NCBI RefSeq assembly: GCF_024679245.1 | Contig: NC_090178.1 | Coordinates: 43,386,072 to 43,450,071, forward strand | Direction of reading: 5' to 3' | Source of the DNA: Pseudorasbora parva | Lineage: Eukaryota; Chordata; Actinopteri; Cypriniformes; Gobionidae | DNA: 64,000 nt | Shown here: one piece after another, positions 45,301 to 58,700 of the stretch | Numbering within the stretch: position 1 is the stretch's first letter | Layout: each line of letters begins with the position of its first letter | The notes under the pieces: generated by a model | The model's input: only the letters and a program-made list of their open reading frames with translations | The model's database searches: none | What the model was told of the DNA's origin: nothing | Position numbers and translations under genes: made by a program

Positions 45301-48300
45301 GGTTAAAGAGTCCGTTTCTTCAGTGCAGCTGCTGGAGTTATGGCCTTTTTACAACTGGTTCCTTCATTCGTTTTCTCTGACCAGGTATCTATCTGATTGC
45401 GAAATGACCAGGAGTAGGCCTAAATGCCTTCCGAGAGTCTTTCCAGACGTATTTAATTCCGATCACTCAAACAAACCAATTCAGAAGGTGCATGAAAGCA
45501 TTTCAAACTAAACCGGACAAATGTAAATATATCTGGTTGTTTAAATCACATGTGTAAATTTTACTCCTGGCAAATAATTAAAAAATAAATGTGTGAGAGC
45601 GTGTTATGTTGTAGTCAGATAGATATGACGGTGCTACTGCAACATCGCTGCAGATGAGTAAAGCAAGCCAACGCATATGGCCGTAAATGAAACTTTAAAA
45701 TAAGTCACACAAAACACAATCATCTTCAATATAAAATAATGAGACTAATGATCTTACCAGTGCTTAGGTCGCTCTCTCTCTCATATTGCGATCATTGAAT
45801 TTAAAAATGAGCTGCTGAATAAAATGCTGGAATCTTTTGCTTTGATGTGAACTCCGTTAAATGAGCATATACCGCGGGAATTGAAGATCGGATTTATATT
45901 AATTTTGCTGAAGTGTAAGGTAGGCTATAAGACAACCTGCCTGTACTTTTTTTTTTGTTTGTTTAGATTGTGTAGCCCGTTTCGGGTTTTTTGAGCACCG
46001 TTGCGAGCATGTTGTGAGCAGTAGGCTAATCTATCAGCCTGCCTCAGCTCGTCAGAAATGCCTTTGTGGTGGTATAATAACTAGCCTACTTTGTTTTTAA
46101 TGTCAAAGTAGTTATATTTCGTTTCGTTTATTTTTTAAGTTCATTTAGAAAAATGTTTGGAGCAATTTTTGTTTGTTAAATTAAAGTTTTAATTTTTTTA
46201 TGTGACGACCCAGTGAGTTAACCGCATGTTTAATAGCCTAGTCTCTCAAACCAACTCTTGAATTGTCTTGCCTATATAAACTTTAATTTAACAAACAAAA
46301 TTAGGATAATAAAAAACGAAACGAAAAATAACTACTTTGACATTAAAAACAAAACTGAACTATTTAAATGGCTGCAACAATGTAAAAAATAAAATAAATA
46401 AATAAAAAACACGGCTCCAGCCCTCGGGCTGAGAACTTTGATAAGCTGTCGGTTTTTACAAAGGAAAATGACTAAAATAGTAACTCACAGTGACTTGGAT
46501 AAGTAACTTTAATCTGATTACTGGTTTGGAAATAGTAACGCGTTAGATTACTCGTTACTGGAAAAAAGTAGTCAGATTAGAGTAACGCGTTACTATGTAA
46601 CGCGTTACTGGCATCACTGGTCCCTACTGATAATGTTCTGCTCTGTATGTTGTCAACACGCTTCAAAGATGCCAGAACGAATAGTTTCATTGTTGGGACT
46701 AAAAACCATAAAACTGGAAGCCATTGCAGATCTTGTAGTATTAATTTTCACATGCAGTTACACATTGTCAGTTAAAAACAAAAAAGTGGCTAGTAAAACA
46801 TTGAGTGGTAGACTTTGAAAAAAGTTAATTTCCATCCCTGGCGAGCGCTGTCTACGGGTGACATCATGTATTTTGCGAAATGCGCAGTTAGGTAATGTGT
46901 CGCCCTCCATACGTTGCGAAACCGATATGCAATATAAACAATACAAAATTGGCCTACGATAGAGATTTTAAGTCTACATTCAACTACAACTGTTTATTAA
47001 AGGTTTGTTGCCGATTAGAACTTAAAGTGCGATGAGGTCTTAAAATATTTTGAGAATGTCTTTAAAAAGTCTTAAAAAGGTATTGAAATTAACTTCAGGA
47101 TTCCTGCATATACCCTGGTGAATAAAAGCCAATAATCTGTTCAACACCTGAAGAGAAATGGAGACTTGTTTTAAACCAAGCAATTCATATTTTACAGTGT
47201 TTTTATGAATCTCTTGTGTGTGAACGTTTTGTTGGTAGGGCAGAAATCTCTTTCACTTTCATTTTTAATATTGGTGAGTAAATAATGACAGTTCTTCTCT
47301 CCCCCCCCCCCCCCCCCCCCGACCTCTGTTTTCCATGCAGGTCACCTGTTCCCCAGGTGACACGAACATAAATAACATCAGCGTTCCAGTGGAATTTATT
47401 TCCCGCCACAACTGCCAGGGCATGTACACCTTTGTGGATCACCGCTGTCAAGCAACAGTGGGCTACCAACCTCAGGTGAGTCTCAAAAGCCTGAGATATC
47501 AGATGGATATTAGTGCCAAAGGAAGAGCAGGATGTTGAGATTCCTCTGCATTTATTGAGTATAGCTAATAAGCTTCAGGTTTCCTTTGTCTTGCTTAGTG
47601 ATGCACTGAAAATTCACAATTAAATATATTAAACTATTGAATTGCTGTGGAAATCATTGACTGAAACAGTGACATTTAATTAGCTCTTCTTCAATGACAC
47701 CATTCTTTGATGGTGTCAATGTCTATTTCCTGCTCACAACATGGATTAGCTTTGGGGGCGGCAGTGGCTCAGTGGTTCATGTAGGTTGTCTACAAACCAG
47801 AAGGTTGGTGGTTCGATCCCAGGTTCCACCTGACCAAGTGTCGAGGTGTCAATGAGCAAGACACCCAACCCCAGCTGCTCCCGACAAGCTGGATGGTGCT
47901 TTACATGGCTGACATTGCCATTGGTGTATGAATGGGTGAATGTGAGGCGATATGTAAAGCGCTTTGGATGGCCATAGGGTCTGTTGAAAGCGCTATATAA
48001 ATGCAGTCCATTTACTTAAGCCGGTACACATGTCAGTCATGTGGATACTAGGGCTGGGTTGACGATAACGATTTCTAGTTTTTATTTTAGTCTATTCTGT
48101 TTTCTGCTAATAATCGCATTGTGCTTTGTTGCTTTTGACATGAAACTAAATCGGAGCTTTCAATTTGTCAGTTTTATAATGAAATTCAAACAATAAAGGT
48201 GGTTTTGGTGTGACAGATCGCTGCCTCAGTTCAAGTGGCACGTGAACCGATTATCTCTTCCTCTTTACTACTAGTTATAGCATGATATAAACATGAATGA

Positions 48301-51300
48301 ACATAAGAAGGAGTATTGAAGATTTATCCCGGATTTATCCCGGATCTGGGCCCTGTCCGGATCGGATGGTGGACCTGCCTGGACATGACCAACGCATCCT
48401 GGAGTGTCTGCTGAGCCGTGTCAAATGTGTCCTCCGAATTTGCCTCACTGGCACGACATGCTCAAAACCCGTCTTTGGCGCAATAATTCCGATCTTTCAT
48501 GTATTCATACTCTTGTGTAATCGACGCCCTATCCTAAATAAATCAGTCTCTTCCGTGATACCCTGAAATTTTGAATATTCCAATCTAATATGATTTCTGA
48601 CCTGTAAGGTTGCCAGAATAATAATCATACACGGTGTGTTAATAGGCCAGAGGAGAACTGGCACCCCGACTGAGTCTGGTTTCTCCCAAGGTTTATTTTT
48701 CTCCATCATGCCCTGATGGAGTTTTGGTTCCTTGCCACTGTCGCCTTTGGCTTGGCTTGCTCAGTTGGGGACACTAAAAATATGATTAAAGTTATTCAAC
48801 TTATTATACAAATAAAATGTATGAATTAGGTCTTATTTAATTCTATAAACTATAATACTGAACTGCCAACATTGTCGCTATATGATAAATTAAAATAAGC
48901 TGATAACATCACTGTTTTCTCCAGTACGACTGTACAGCCAAATCTAATATTATCCTGTTTGACACTGTGAAGCTGCTTTGACACAATCGTGATTGTAAAA
49001 GCGCTATATAAATAAAGTTGATTGATTGATTGATTGAAGATACAGTACAACTTACAGCAATGTAATCACTCAATAAGGGTTTAATTTGTGGAAAGACATC
49101 AATAAAACAGCTTGTAAACTGTCCATTGATATAAAAGCTGCCTTATATGCATTTTATTTATACAACAGTGATCAAATCAATTTGATTAATTTATTATTAA
49201 ATAAACCTTATTGTCGGTTTCAGCCAAATGAGAGCTTTAATTTCAGTTTGGTGTTTCAGTACAATATTAATTTCATTTTTCTGTGTTCTTCTGTGGCACA
49301 GGAGTTACTGGGGAAGAGTGTTCTGGAGTTTGCACACCCAGAAGACCAAGGCTTACTTAAAGACAGCCTTCAGCAGGTACATCAGGCTGAAATATTCAAC
49401 ACGTTACAAGTTAAAGGGATAGTTCACTTTAAAATTAAAATTCTGTCATCCTTTACTCACCCTCAAGTTGTTTCAAACCTGTATGAATTTCTTTCTTCAG
49501 CTGAACACAAGGGAAGATATTTTGAAGAATGTCCGTAACCAACTAGTTAACTGGAGCCATTGACTTCCATAGTAGGAAAAAAATAATACTATGGAAGTCA
49601 ATGGCTCCAGTTAACTAGTTGGTTACGGACATTCTTCAAAATATCTTCCTTGTGTTCAGCTGAAGAGAAATTCATACAGGTTTGAAACAACTTGAGTGTG
49701 AGTAAAGGATGAGAGAATTTTCATTTTAAAGTGAACTATCCCTTTAATGTAATTCATATATTGTATTTAATGTTATATTATGTGCATGGTAATTCATTTT
49801 TGCTTTTATAAAAAGGCAGCAATATCATAAGACACACCATTGTTTAATACAAAATGACATGTCTTAATAACAATCAACACAATATGGTGTGTTCCCGATA
49901 AAATGGCAAATCAACAAAAGTCAGTATGTGCAGTTAAAGATGTGCATGTATTGGCCATTTGATCTGAACTGAGATCTGAACCTTTTCTTTTCATAACATA
50001 CTGTAGCTTTAAGGCCCATTCACACTAAAGGTGATAGCTATAATGATAGTTGTAAAAATATAAAATATTGTTCCAAATATAAAAAAATAGCTTTACTATA
50101 ACGATAATGACGCAGAGAAACAATATTGTTGGAATCACTTTCGGAAAAAAAATGTTTAAGCTGATGAACGATAAAAACATTGATTAAAAAAATCTGACAG
50201 CCAGTCAGAATCCATCCTGCTTTAAAGACCTTGAGCAGATAACAAAACTGCAGCTCATTCTTATAATAAACAGAGCGATATTGTCTAGGTGTGATAGTTC
50301 TAGTTCTAGGTGTGAATGGGCCTTAAAGGGTTAAAGACTCACCCTAATGTCGTTCCACACCCACAAAACCTCCATTCAACTTCAGAACACAGTTTAAGAT
50401 ATTTTATATCGTCTTCTCTTCCTGATTAGTTTTCAATCCTCAAATAAAGATTCAAACGGTTATCAGTGTATTGATTCGTGATTCGGATCGCGTACCAAAC
50501 TGCTGAAATCACGTGACATTGGCGATCCGAATCATGAATCAATACGTTGATTCATGACTGTTAGAATCTTTATTTGAGGATTGAAAACAAACAGGGAAGA
50601 AAAGACAATGCTTAATAAAGTCATAGTTTCTTTGAATTTTGGACCAAAATGTATTTTTGATGCTTCCAGAGCTTCTAATGAACTAACTGATGTCACATAT
50701 GGACTACTTTGATGATGTTTTTATTCCCTTTCTGGACATGGCCAGTATAGTGTGCATACACTTAGATACGCTCTCGGACTAAATGTAAAATATCTTAAAC
50801 TGTGTTCTGAAGATGAACGGAGGTCTTACGGGTGAGGAATGAAGAGGGCGAGTCATTAATGACATCAATTTCATTTTTGGGTGAACTAACCGTGTAATAC
50901 TGGCCCTCAATTGTTTCTGATGTATAACTGACCTTTGACCCTTGATGTAGGTGGTGAAACTGCGAGGTCAGGTGCTTTCGGTGATGTTCCGGTTCCAGTC
51001 TAAATCCAGCGAGTGGATCTGGATGAGAACAAGCTCATTCACCTTCCAGAATCCATTCTCTGAAGAGATTGAATATATAATCTCCACCAACGCCAATGTC
51101 AAGTTAGTATTGAAATGCATCACACACACACACGCACACACACAACAGCACCACATACACTTGAAGGTTATGAATTAGACTTGTGAACTGACTTCATTGC
51201 AAAAGTTGTGTTCTGATGCCACTCTATATTAGGGGTGTGATGAGATCTCGTGCCATGCATTTTCGCGATATTAAAATGCGACAAGATTGCTCGTTGAGTG

Positions 51301-54300
51301 AAAATCTGTTTTGCTTTATGGCCTTGATGGAGTGTGAGGGTGAAATTAGCATAGAATATGCCACCGCTACATTTACATTACATCCTCCTCTGTTGTTTTG
51401 CTTTTTTATAAAAAATAAAGGCAAGACAAGTTTATTTATATAGCACATTTCATACACAATGGCAATTCAAACTTTACATAGAAATTAATCAAAATAGTTT
51501 TCATATGCATAAGAAATACGAATACCATGTTTAAGAATTAAAAATAAAAACAAGGGTAGTTAAAACAATTTTAAAGAGATTTAAAAAAATAAAAATAAAA
51601 TGGCGATGAATAGATCCCTATCTGCCTGATTCTCTAAATTCAGGTACTCCTATTTGAGATGGAAGAGATGGAGCAGGTTCACAATGTCTCCTGGACCTTA
51701 CAAGATGGGCTCCTGTAGGGGACGTTACCTTTGCCCCGCAGGCCGTCCCCTTTCTTGAGTCCGCTTCTTTGCACCCTGCTACCACTTTACCATTAAGAAG
51801 CAGAATGAAGCAAACTCTCCATACGACAGCACTTATGGAGAGCAGTAATAAAAATAAGTAAATAAATAAATAAACATTTAATTTAGTTGGGTAATGGTAA
51901 ACTATTGTAAACGTTTGCTCTGTTCAGCCAGCGTGAGCTGCAGTCACACACAGTGCAGCAGGAATCACAGTTCACTGATCACATGACGAGAGTAAGGCAA
52001 GATGAGGGACAAGAAATACCATGGTGGAGGATTCTTTGTGCAACAGAGCCTAAGCGTCTGATAAATCTCTTATCTTGTAGAATGCACGCACGGCACCGCC
52101 GCTCCCTATACAAACAGTACGTGCGATCGCAAATCGAAAGCTAAAGTAAAACTCAAGCTCCCTGCAAATTAGGCTACATACAATAGTCTGTCTCTCTATA
52201 TCAAAGATATCTTAGGCTGGGCTGTGTAGCTGTAACCCTATTGAGAGAGTACTTTGATTATGGTTGCACTTAATAAGACTAAGAAAAAAACGAATACTTC
52301 TTTTTGTTATTTATACTGTTTTTATTCAGTAAGAAGTTCTGGAAGCTCAAAATCCATGTACAGAAAGGTCTGAAGTGACTCATGAATCACGCCAGAGAAG
52401 CCAGTCAGTTGAGTTTGTGGAAAAACCTTGTGCTTAAGTATTGTCTTTCAATTTCAATATGTCTTTCAAGTTGTCTTTGCATATGATAATTAAATGACAT
52501 TCATTACTAGCTGATTAGTTAAATCATTTCAAATTTACCTGGAGACTATTTTTCCAGTCATAAATTTTGTCATTGAGGATGCTGTGGAAAGTCTCGTCTC
52601 GTTCTTGTGAACCTAATCACGTTTCCCACGTCATCACACCTCTACTCGCTGTGATAATGCTGTATCGTGACTTAAGTGGTGAAAGATTTTGGGGCAACTG
52701 TTTAAGGGCCTTGACACACCAAGCTAACAGCAAGTCTGTCGGACTAGTTTTTGCGCTGTGTTCCACATGTTGGCTGTATTCTGGCTCAAGTCTGTGGTGG
52801 CACTTACCCAGATTCAGCATTTTTAATCTGTTGGTGAGAGATCACTCTGCTGCTCATTTTAGGGAACGAATCATTGCACGAATTTTTAAAGCAAAAGGCA
52901 ATGAAACCGAGCAAAAGTCGCAACACCACAGACGTGGGCGAGTCGGATTTTGTCTCCGTTAGTTTTTGTAAGCCGGCTCGGTTTGGTGTGTCAAGGCCTC
53001 AACACTCTCAGATTGTTTTAGCCTCATTTTATTCATTAATGTAGTATGACTTAATGCAATGTTTTTTTTATGATCGAAGGTTAATCAAATGGAAATGTAT
53101 CAGTTTTTTGAAGACACGTGCTTATGTCTGGGTCTAATTTTGCCCCGTAATAATAAATAAAGAGAAATAAATTATAGTTGAAGACTGAATATATAAATAA
53201 ATATCTACCTCTTGCCCAATTCTCCTTAATGTAATGCATAAAATATATATGTATGATCTCAGTTATGTACACTAAAATGCACATTTCTTTTATGCTCACC
53301 AAGGCTGCATTTATTTGATAAAAATACAGTAAAAACAGTAATATTGAAAATATTATGACCATTTTCTATGAGAATATATTTTAAAATGGAATTTTTTCCT
53401 GTGATTAAAGCTATTTTTTTAGCATCATTACTCCAGTGTCACATGATCCTTCGGAAATCAATCTATGATGATTTGACCATTTACTGCTGAATAGAACATT
53501 TACTGTGACTTTTAATTAATTGAATGTGTCCTTGCTAAATAAAAGTATAAAAAAATAACCCCAACTTTTAAATGTCAGTGTATGTCTCACTGTAGATTGT
53601 AATCTTATTCAGTCTTATTTACGCTGATTTAACAGCTTCACAGTGTTAAACAGGACAAAATGTTATCCGGCTGTAGATTTGCTCTGGAGAAAACGGTGAT
53701 GTTTTTAGCTCATTTAAATGTATCATATAGCGACATTGTGGGCAGATCAGTAATAAAGTTGATACAGTTCATTTAGTAATTAATTTTATTTGGATATTAT
53801 TTAGTTAAAAACTTAACTAAATAACTAAGCAAGCCAAGCCAAAGGCGACAGTGGCGAGGAACCAAAACTCCATCAGGGCATGATGGAGAAAAATAAACCT
53901 TGGGAGAAACCAGACTCAGCCGGGGTGCCAGTTCTCCTCTGGCCTATTAACACACCGTGTAAGATTATTATTCTGGCAACCTTACAGGTCAGAAATCATA
54001 TTAGATTGGAATATTTGAAAGTTCGAGGTATCGTGCAAGAGACTAGTTTATTGAGAATGACTCGTCGATTACACAAAAATATGAATATTGGAAGAAGCAT
54101 TACAGTATTATTTCCATTGTGAATTACAAGCAAACATTTTAATTGAAATGTTTATTAAAAATACCAGGACACAATTATGATGAGAATTTTAGGATATGTT
54201 TAGAAAAAACACTTCCTAAAATATGCAAATATTTATCCAAAGCATAATTTCATACTTGTTTCTTTTTTATTTTTGTGGTGAACTATAAGTCAGACATGTT

Positions 54301-55696
54301 TTGCCTAGATTGTCCTGTATTTGTCTGAGAGTGAGTGTGTTAATTCAGCTCAACTCTCAGTTCAATTTTGACACTCTCTCTCCACCAATCCATGATAGTA
54401 GAGGTCCGAATCAGGATTCCTTGTCCCCCCTTTCCTCCCCGGGGGCGTCACTGCCCCCTTCACTGGGGCAGAGCAGTCCTAACTGCCCCTCCACACCCAG
54501 CCAGGGTCAAGTCTCAGCCAGGTGAGAGCAGTGGGTCTCTCTTTCTCCATGTCTCTCTTCCTCCTCTCGGGTGACCCTTTTTCATTCTATCTGCTGTCGG
54601 TGGCAGATTAACCAGCATGCTTTCTTCCTGTAGGTAGCTGTGGTGTCCAGTGTAACCTGAGAATGCTGTAGGTTGCCCGGTGATGGGTGTGACGGCTTGG
54701 CGGTGGTGGGTTTGATGGTCATGACGGTAGGGCTGTACTGACGTCAGTGTTGTTTTCTCTTCTGCAGGCAGTTGCAGCAGCAGCAGGCGGAGTTAGATGG
54801 AGGGATAGGTAGAGAAGCAGCCTATGAAACCAATCAGGTCACTCTTCCTCAGGTAAATCACACACTATCCTTTTACACCAGTGGTACTCAAACTCGGCTC
54901 CATGTCAGAATGTGTTGATTCAAAAAAGCACCATCAATGAATGAATCGACTGCTTATCCAATTCACAACTCATTTTTATTAGGAGTTTTAAACTACTATG
55001 TGCTTGCATGTAAAAAATAATTGCTACGTACAATATACGTATTGTGTTTATTTAATATATAATTGGCTGATAGTGGTCATTTTAGATCTAGAATAGTAAA
55101 AGTGTAGCCTTTTTTAATGAAATCTTATTATGACACTAGCCTGCTTGAAATTACAATGAAATTTTGGGCTGTCTTTGGGATTTTGGCCATTTAGATCTTA
55201 TTTAGCTTTTACTTTAAAAACTATACTTTTAAAAGTTGAAACAAAGAAAATATGAGAATTCATTATGCATTTGGGGCAGACGGCTCCCATCTGGTAAAAA
55301 TAAAATTTAACAGAACTCAGGTCACGTCAGAATCATGTTAATACGTTTGATATGAATTTTCTTGAAAGGACATATTCACATTATAGTTATTTCACAATGG
55401 CCATCTTCACGAGTATCTTTGTAAACATAGTCTAAAGGCCTTTGCACACTGAGTCCGTAATTCGCATGCGAAATTTACGCATGTCAAAAAATAAATTCGA
55501 CCTCACGTTATGTCAATCACGCTTGCACACTGCCTCCGAAACTTTCGTCCGTCAAAAAAAAAATCCAGAACAGGTTTGATTTTCTGCATTTTCAGAGACG
55601 TTTTGACAACTCAGAGCCACCATACATATTATTCTAGCAAAAATACCACAAATATTATTATATCACAGCTATAATTATAGTACATCAAGTCTCTGT

Positions 55697-55731
<35 letters not shown>

Positions 55732-58700
55732 CGGATCCATAGACATACTGCCAGGTGTTCGGAATCAATTGATTCAAAGAAATTAGTGGTCTTCTTTTTA
55801 ATATGTGGCTCCAGTATCGCTAGCAAAGCATCAAACTGAGCCACTGACACTTTGAATCGGTCGGTCTGGATAATCCCGCTGGATAAGGAGGGGAAACTCT
55901 CCTCTCTACGCGATCGCAGGAGTGGATGAACAATATCTCCTCAGGACAAACAAATCATCCTCACTAGTCGTCACTTGTTTTGCGTCTATTATCCGTAACG
56001 CATTCATTAATACGCATCAGACTCAGTGTGCAAGGTCTCTTTGCGTGACGCATTTTTCGGATCACAAATACGAAAAAACGCATGCGAAAATATCGGACTC
56101 AGTGTGCAAAAGACCTTAAGTCTTAAGTGAACATAAACAGTAGAGAATACCTGAAAACTACTGTTAGACCAACCTACAAAGCAGTTTGTTTCATTTATAT
56201 GTTTGACAAAGCAGTTTGTTTCATTTATATGTTTGTTCTATTGTATGTATTTGTGTTATTGCTCATAATTTGATTGTTTGTTCATATTTTATTACTGACT
56301 GTTTACTTGTCTTTAACAATTAACCTAACAGGTCAAAAACAATAAAAACGAATTATTTACGGAACATTTGGCAGGGCAAGAAATAATTTGAACCCCTGGC
56401 ATACAGCAAAATGACTGTCTGTCTTTATCTGTGTTTCTCTCAGGTTCCAGTACAGACTGTAGGAGTTGTCAGTGCCGATCACAGTAAGATTACACACACA
56501 CTATTTCAGACAGACACACATTCATGTTTACATATACGATATTGTATTGTTTTTACTATATTCCTTTAAAATGTTAATTCCACTCCAAAATAATGCTTTA
56601 TTTATCATAACTTTTTACAAGTAAACAACTTGTTTTATTTTTGGCAGTTTGTTGTAAAGACCTTTTGAGTTTGAGTGTGTGTTTCATGACATGTTTCTCA
56701 TATGAAACGGTGAAGTGCTTGTGAAGGTCAGCTGTGTAATAAATGAAACTACATTTTCATTTTCATTCCACTTAGTGGCTACATTAAGACTCCAGGCAAA
56801 AGTGGCACAATTATTTTATTTATTTTACTTATCAGTTTGTTTGTTTTTCATAACAGCGTGAACAGCACAGACTGCCTGGAATCAGATCTTGTTTAAATTC
56901 TGATTCGGGCCACTTTCATTTGTGGTCCTAATTCTGATACAGGTCTGATGTTTGGCAATGTGACCTCAGTCTGATGCAACTTTTACGTCAGTCTGGATCA
57001 ACTTTGGTCACAATTCTGCGCTGATTGAAGTCGCTCCAAAGATTTGACGTACCGGTAGTTCTTGGGTCACTCTGTAAATATTTAAACTCTTTCTCCTGAT
57101 GCTCATTTGTGTCCTCCTCAAATTTGCTGGCTTCCCTGGCACACAACCTTATTATAAATGAACATGTAAATGCTGACTTCAGTGACCTCCGTGTTTACTT
57201 CCTTATTATTCTTTGCTGTGCCGACTTTGTCCTTTTTGAGTATCACACTCAAGTCTTTTATTAGCCTGAGAAATAAATCAGAATTGACAATAAAGGCTGA
57301 TTTATACAGTCTTGTTCAAAATAATAGCAGTACAATGTGACTAACCAGAATAATCAAGGTTTTTAGTATATTTTTTATTGCTACGTGGCAAACAAGTTAC
57401 CAGTAGGTTCAGTAGATTCTCAGAAAACAAATGAGACCCAGCATTCATGATATGCACGCTCTTAAGGCTGTGCAATTGGGCAATTAGTTGAATTAGTTGA
57501 AAGGGGTGTGTTAAAAAAAATAGCAGTGTGGCATTCAATCACTGAGGTCATCAATTTTGTGAAGAAACAGGTGTGAATCAGGTGGCCCCTATTTAAGGAT
57601 GAAGCCAACACTTGTTGAACATGCATTTGAAAGCTGAGGAAAATGGGTCGTTCAAGACATTGTTCAGAAGAACAGCGTACTTTGATTAAAAAGTTGATTA
57701 GAGAGGGGAAAACCTATAAAGAGGTGCAAAAAATGATAGGCTGTTCAGCTAAAATGATCTCCAATGCCTTAAAATGGAGAGCAAAACCAGAGAGACGTGG
57801 AAGAAAACGGAAGACAACCATCAAAATGGATAGAAGAATAACCAGAATGGCAAAGGCTCAGCCAATGATCACCTCCAGGATGATCAAAGACAGTCTGGAG
57901 TTACCTGTAAGTACTGTGACAGTTAGAAGACGTCTGTGTGAAGCTAATCTATTTTCAAGAATCCCCCGCAAAGTCCCTCTGTTAAAAAAAAGGCATGTGC
58001 AGAAGAGGTTACAATTTGCCAAAGAACACATCAACTGGCCTAAAGAGAAATGGAGGAACATTTTGTGGACTGATGAGAGTAAAATTGTTCTTTTTGGGTC
58101 CAAGGGCCACAGGCAGTTTGTGAGACGACCCCCAAACTCTGAATTCAAGCCACAGTACACAGTGAAGACAGTGAAGCATGGAGGTGCAAGCATCATGATA
58201 TGGGCATGTTTCTCCTACTATGGTGTTGGGCCTATTTATCGCATACCAGGGATCATGGATCAGTTTGCATATGTTAAAATACTTGAAGAGGTCATGTTGC
58301 CCTATGCTGAAGAGGACATGCCCTTGAAACGGTTGTTTCAACAAGACAATGACCCAAAACACACTAGTAAACGGGCAAAGTCTTGGTTCCAAACCAACAA
58401 AATTAATGTTATGGAGTGGCCAGCCCAATCTCCAGACCTTAATCCAATTGAGAACTTGTGGGTTGATATCAAAAATGCTGTTTCTGAAGCAAAACCAAGA
58501 AATGTGAATGAATTGTGGAATGTTGTTAAAGAATCATGGAGTGGAATAACAGCTGAGAGGTGCCACAAGTTGGTTGACTCCATGCCACACAGATGTCAAG
58601 CAGTTTTAAAAAACTGTGGTCATACAACTAAATATTAGTTTAGTGATTCACAGGATTGCTAAATCCCAGAAAAAAAAATGTTTGTACAAAATAGTTTTGA

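Larger units (their letters stand above)
43947..47117. mobile_element. Outer element of the arnt intron 10 transposon nest
   Basis: CAGGGTATCTGCAGG at the left faces CCTGCATATACCCTG at the right; GTGAA is present on both sides (43942-43946, 47118-47122). AAGTATTAAAAAGTCTTA-type motifs recur near both ends. At least two further elements are nested inside. Confidence 0.6.

Noticed and set aside
47755..47830. Functional tRNA gene
   Set aside because: Box A and B are present, but the acceptor stem and cloverleaf do not close and a SINE body with LINE-like tail follows.
52567..52962. 131-codon + strand frame
   Set aside because: It crosses the end of one repeat and most of the MITE at 52705-53000; no protein features.
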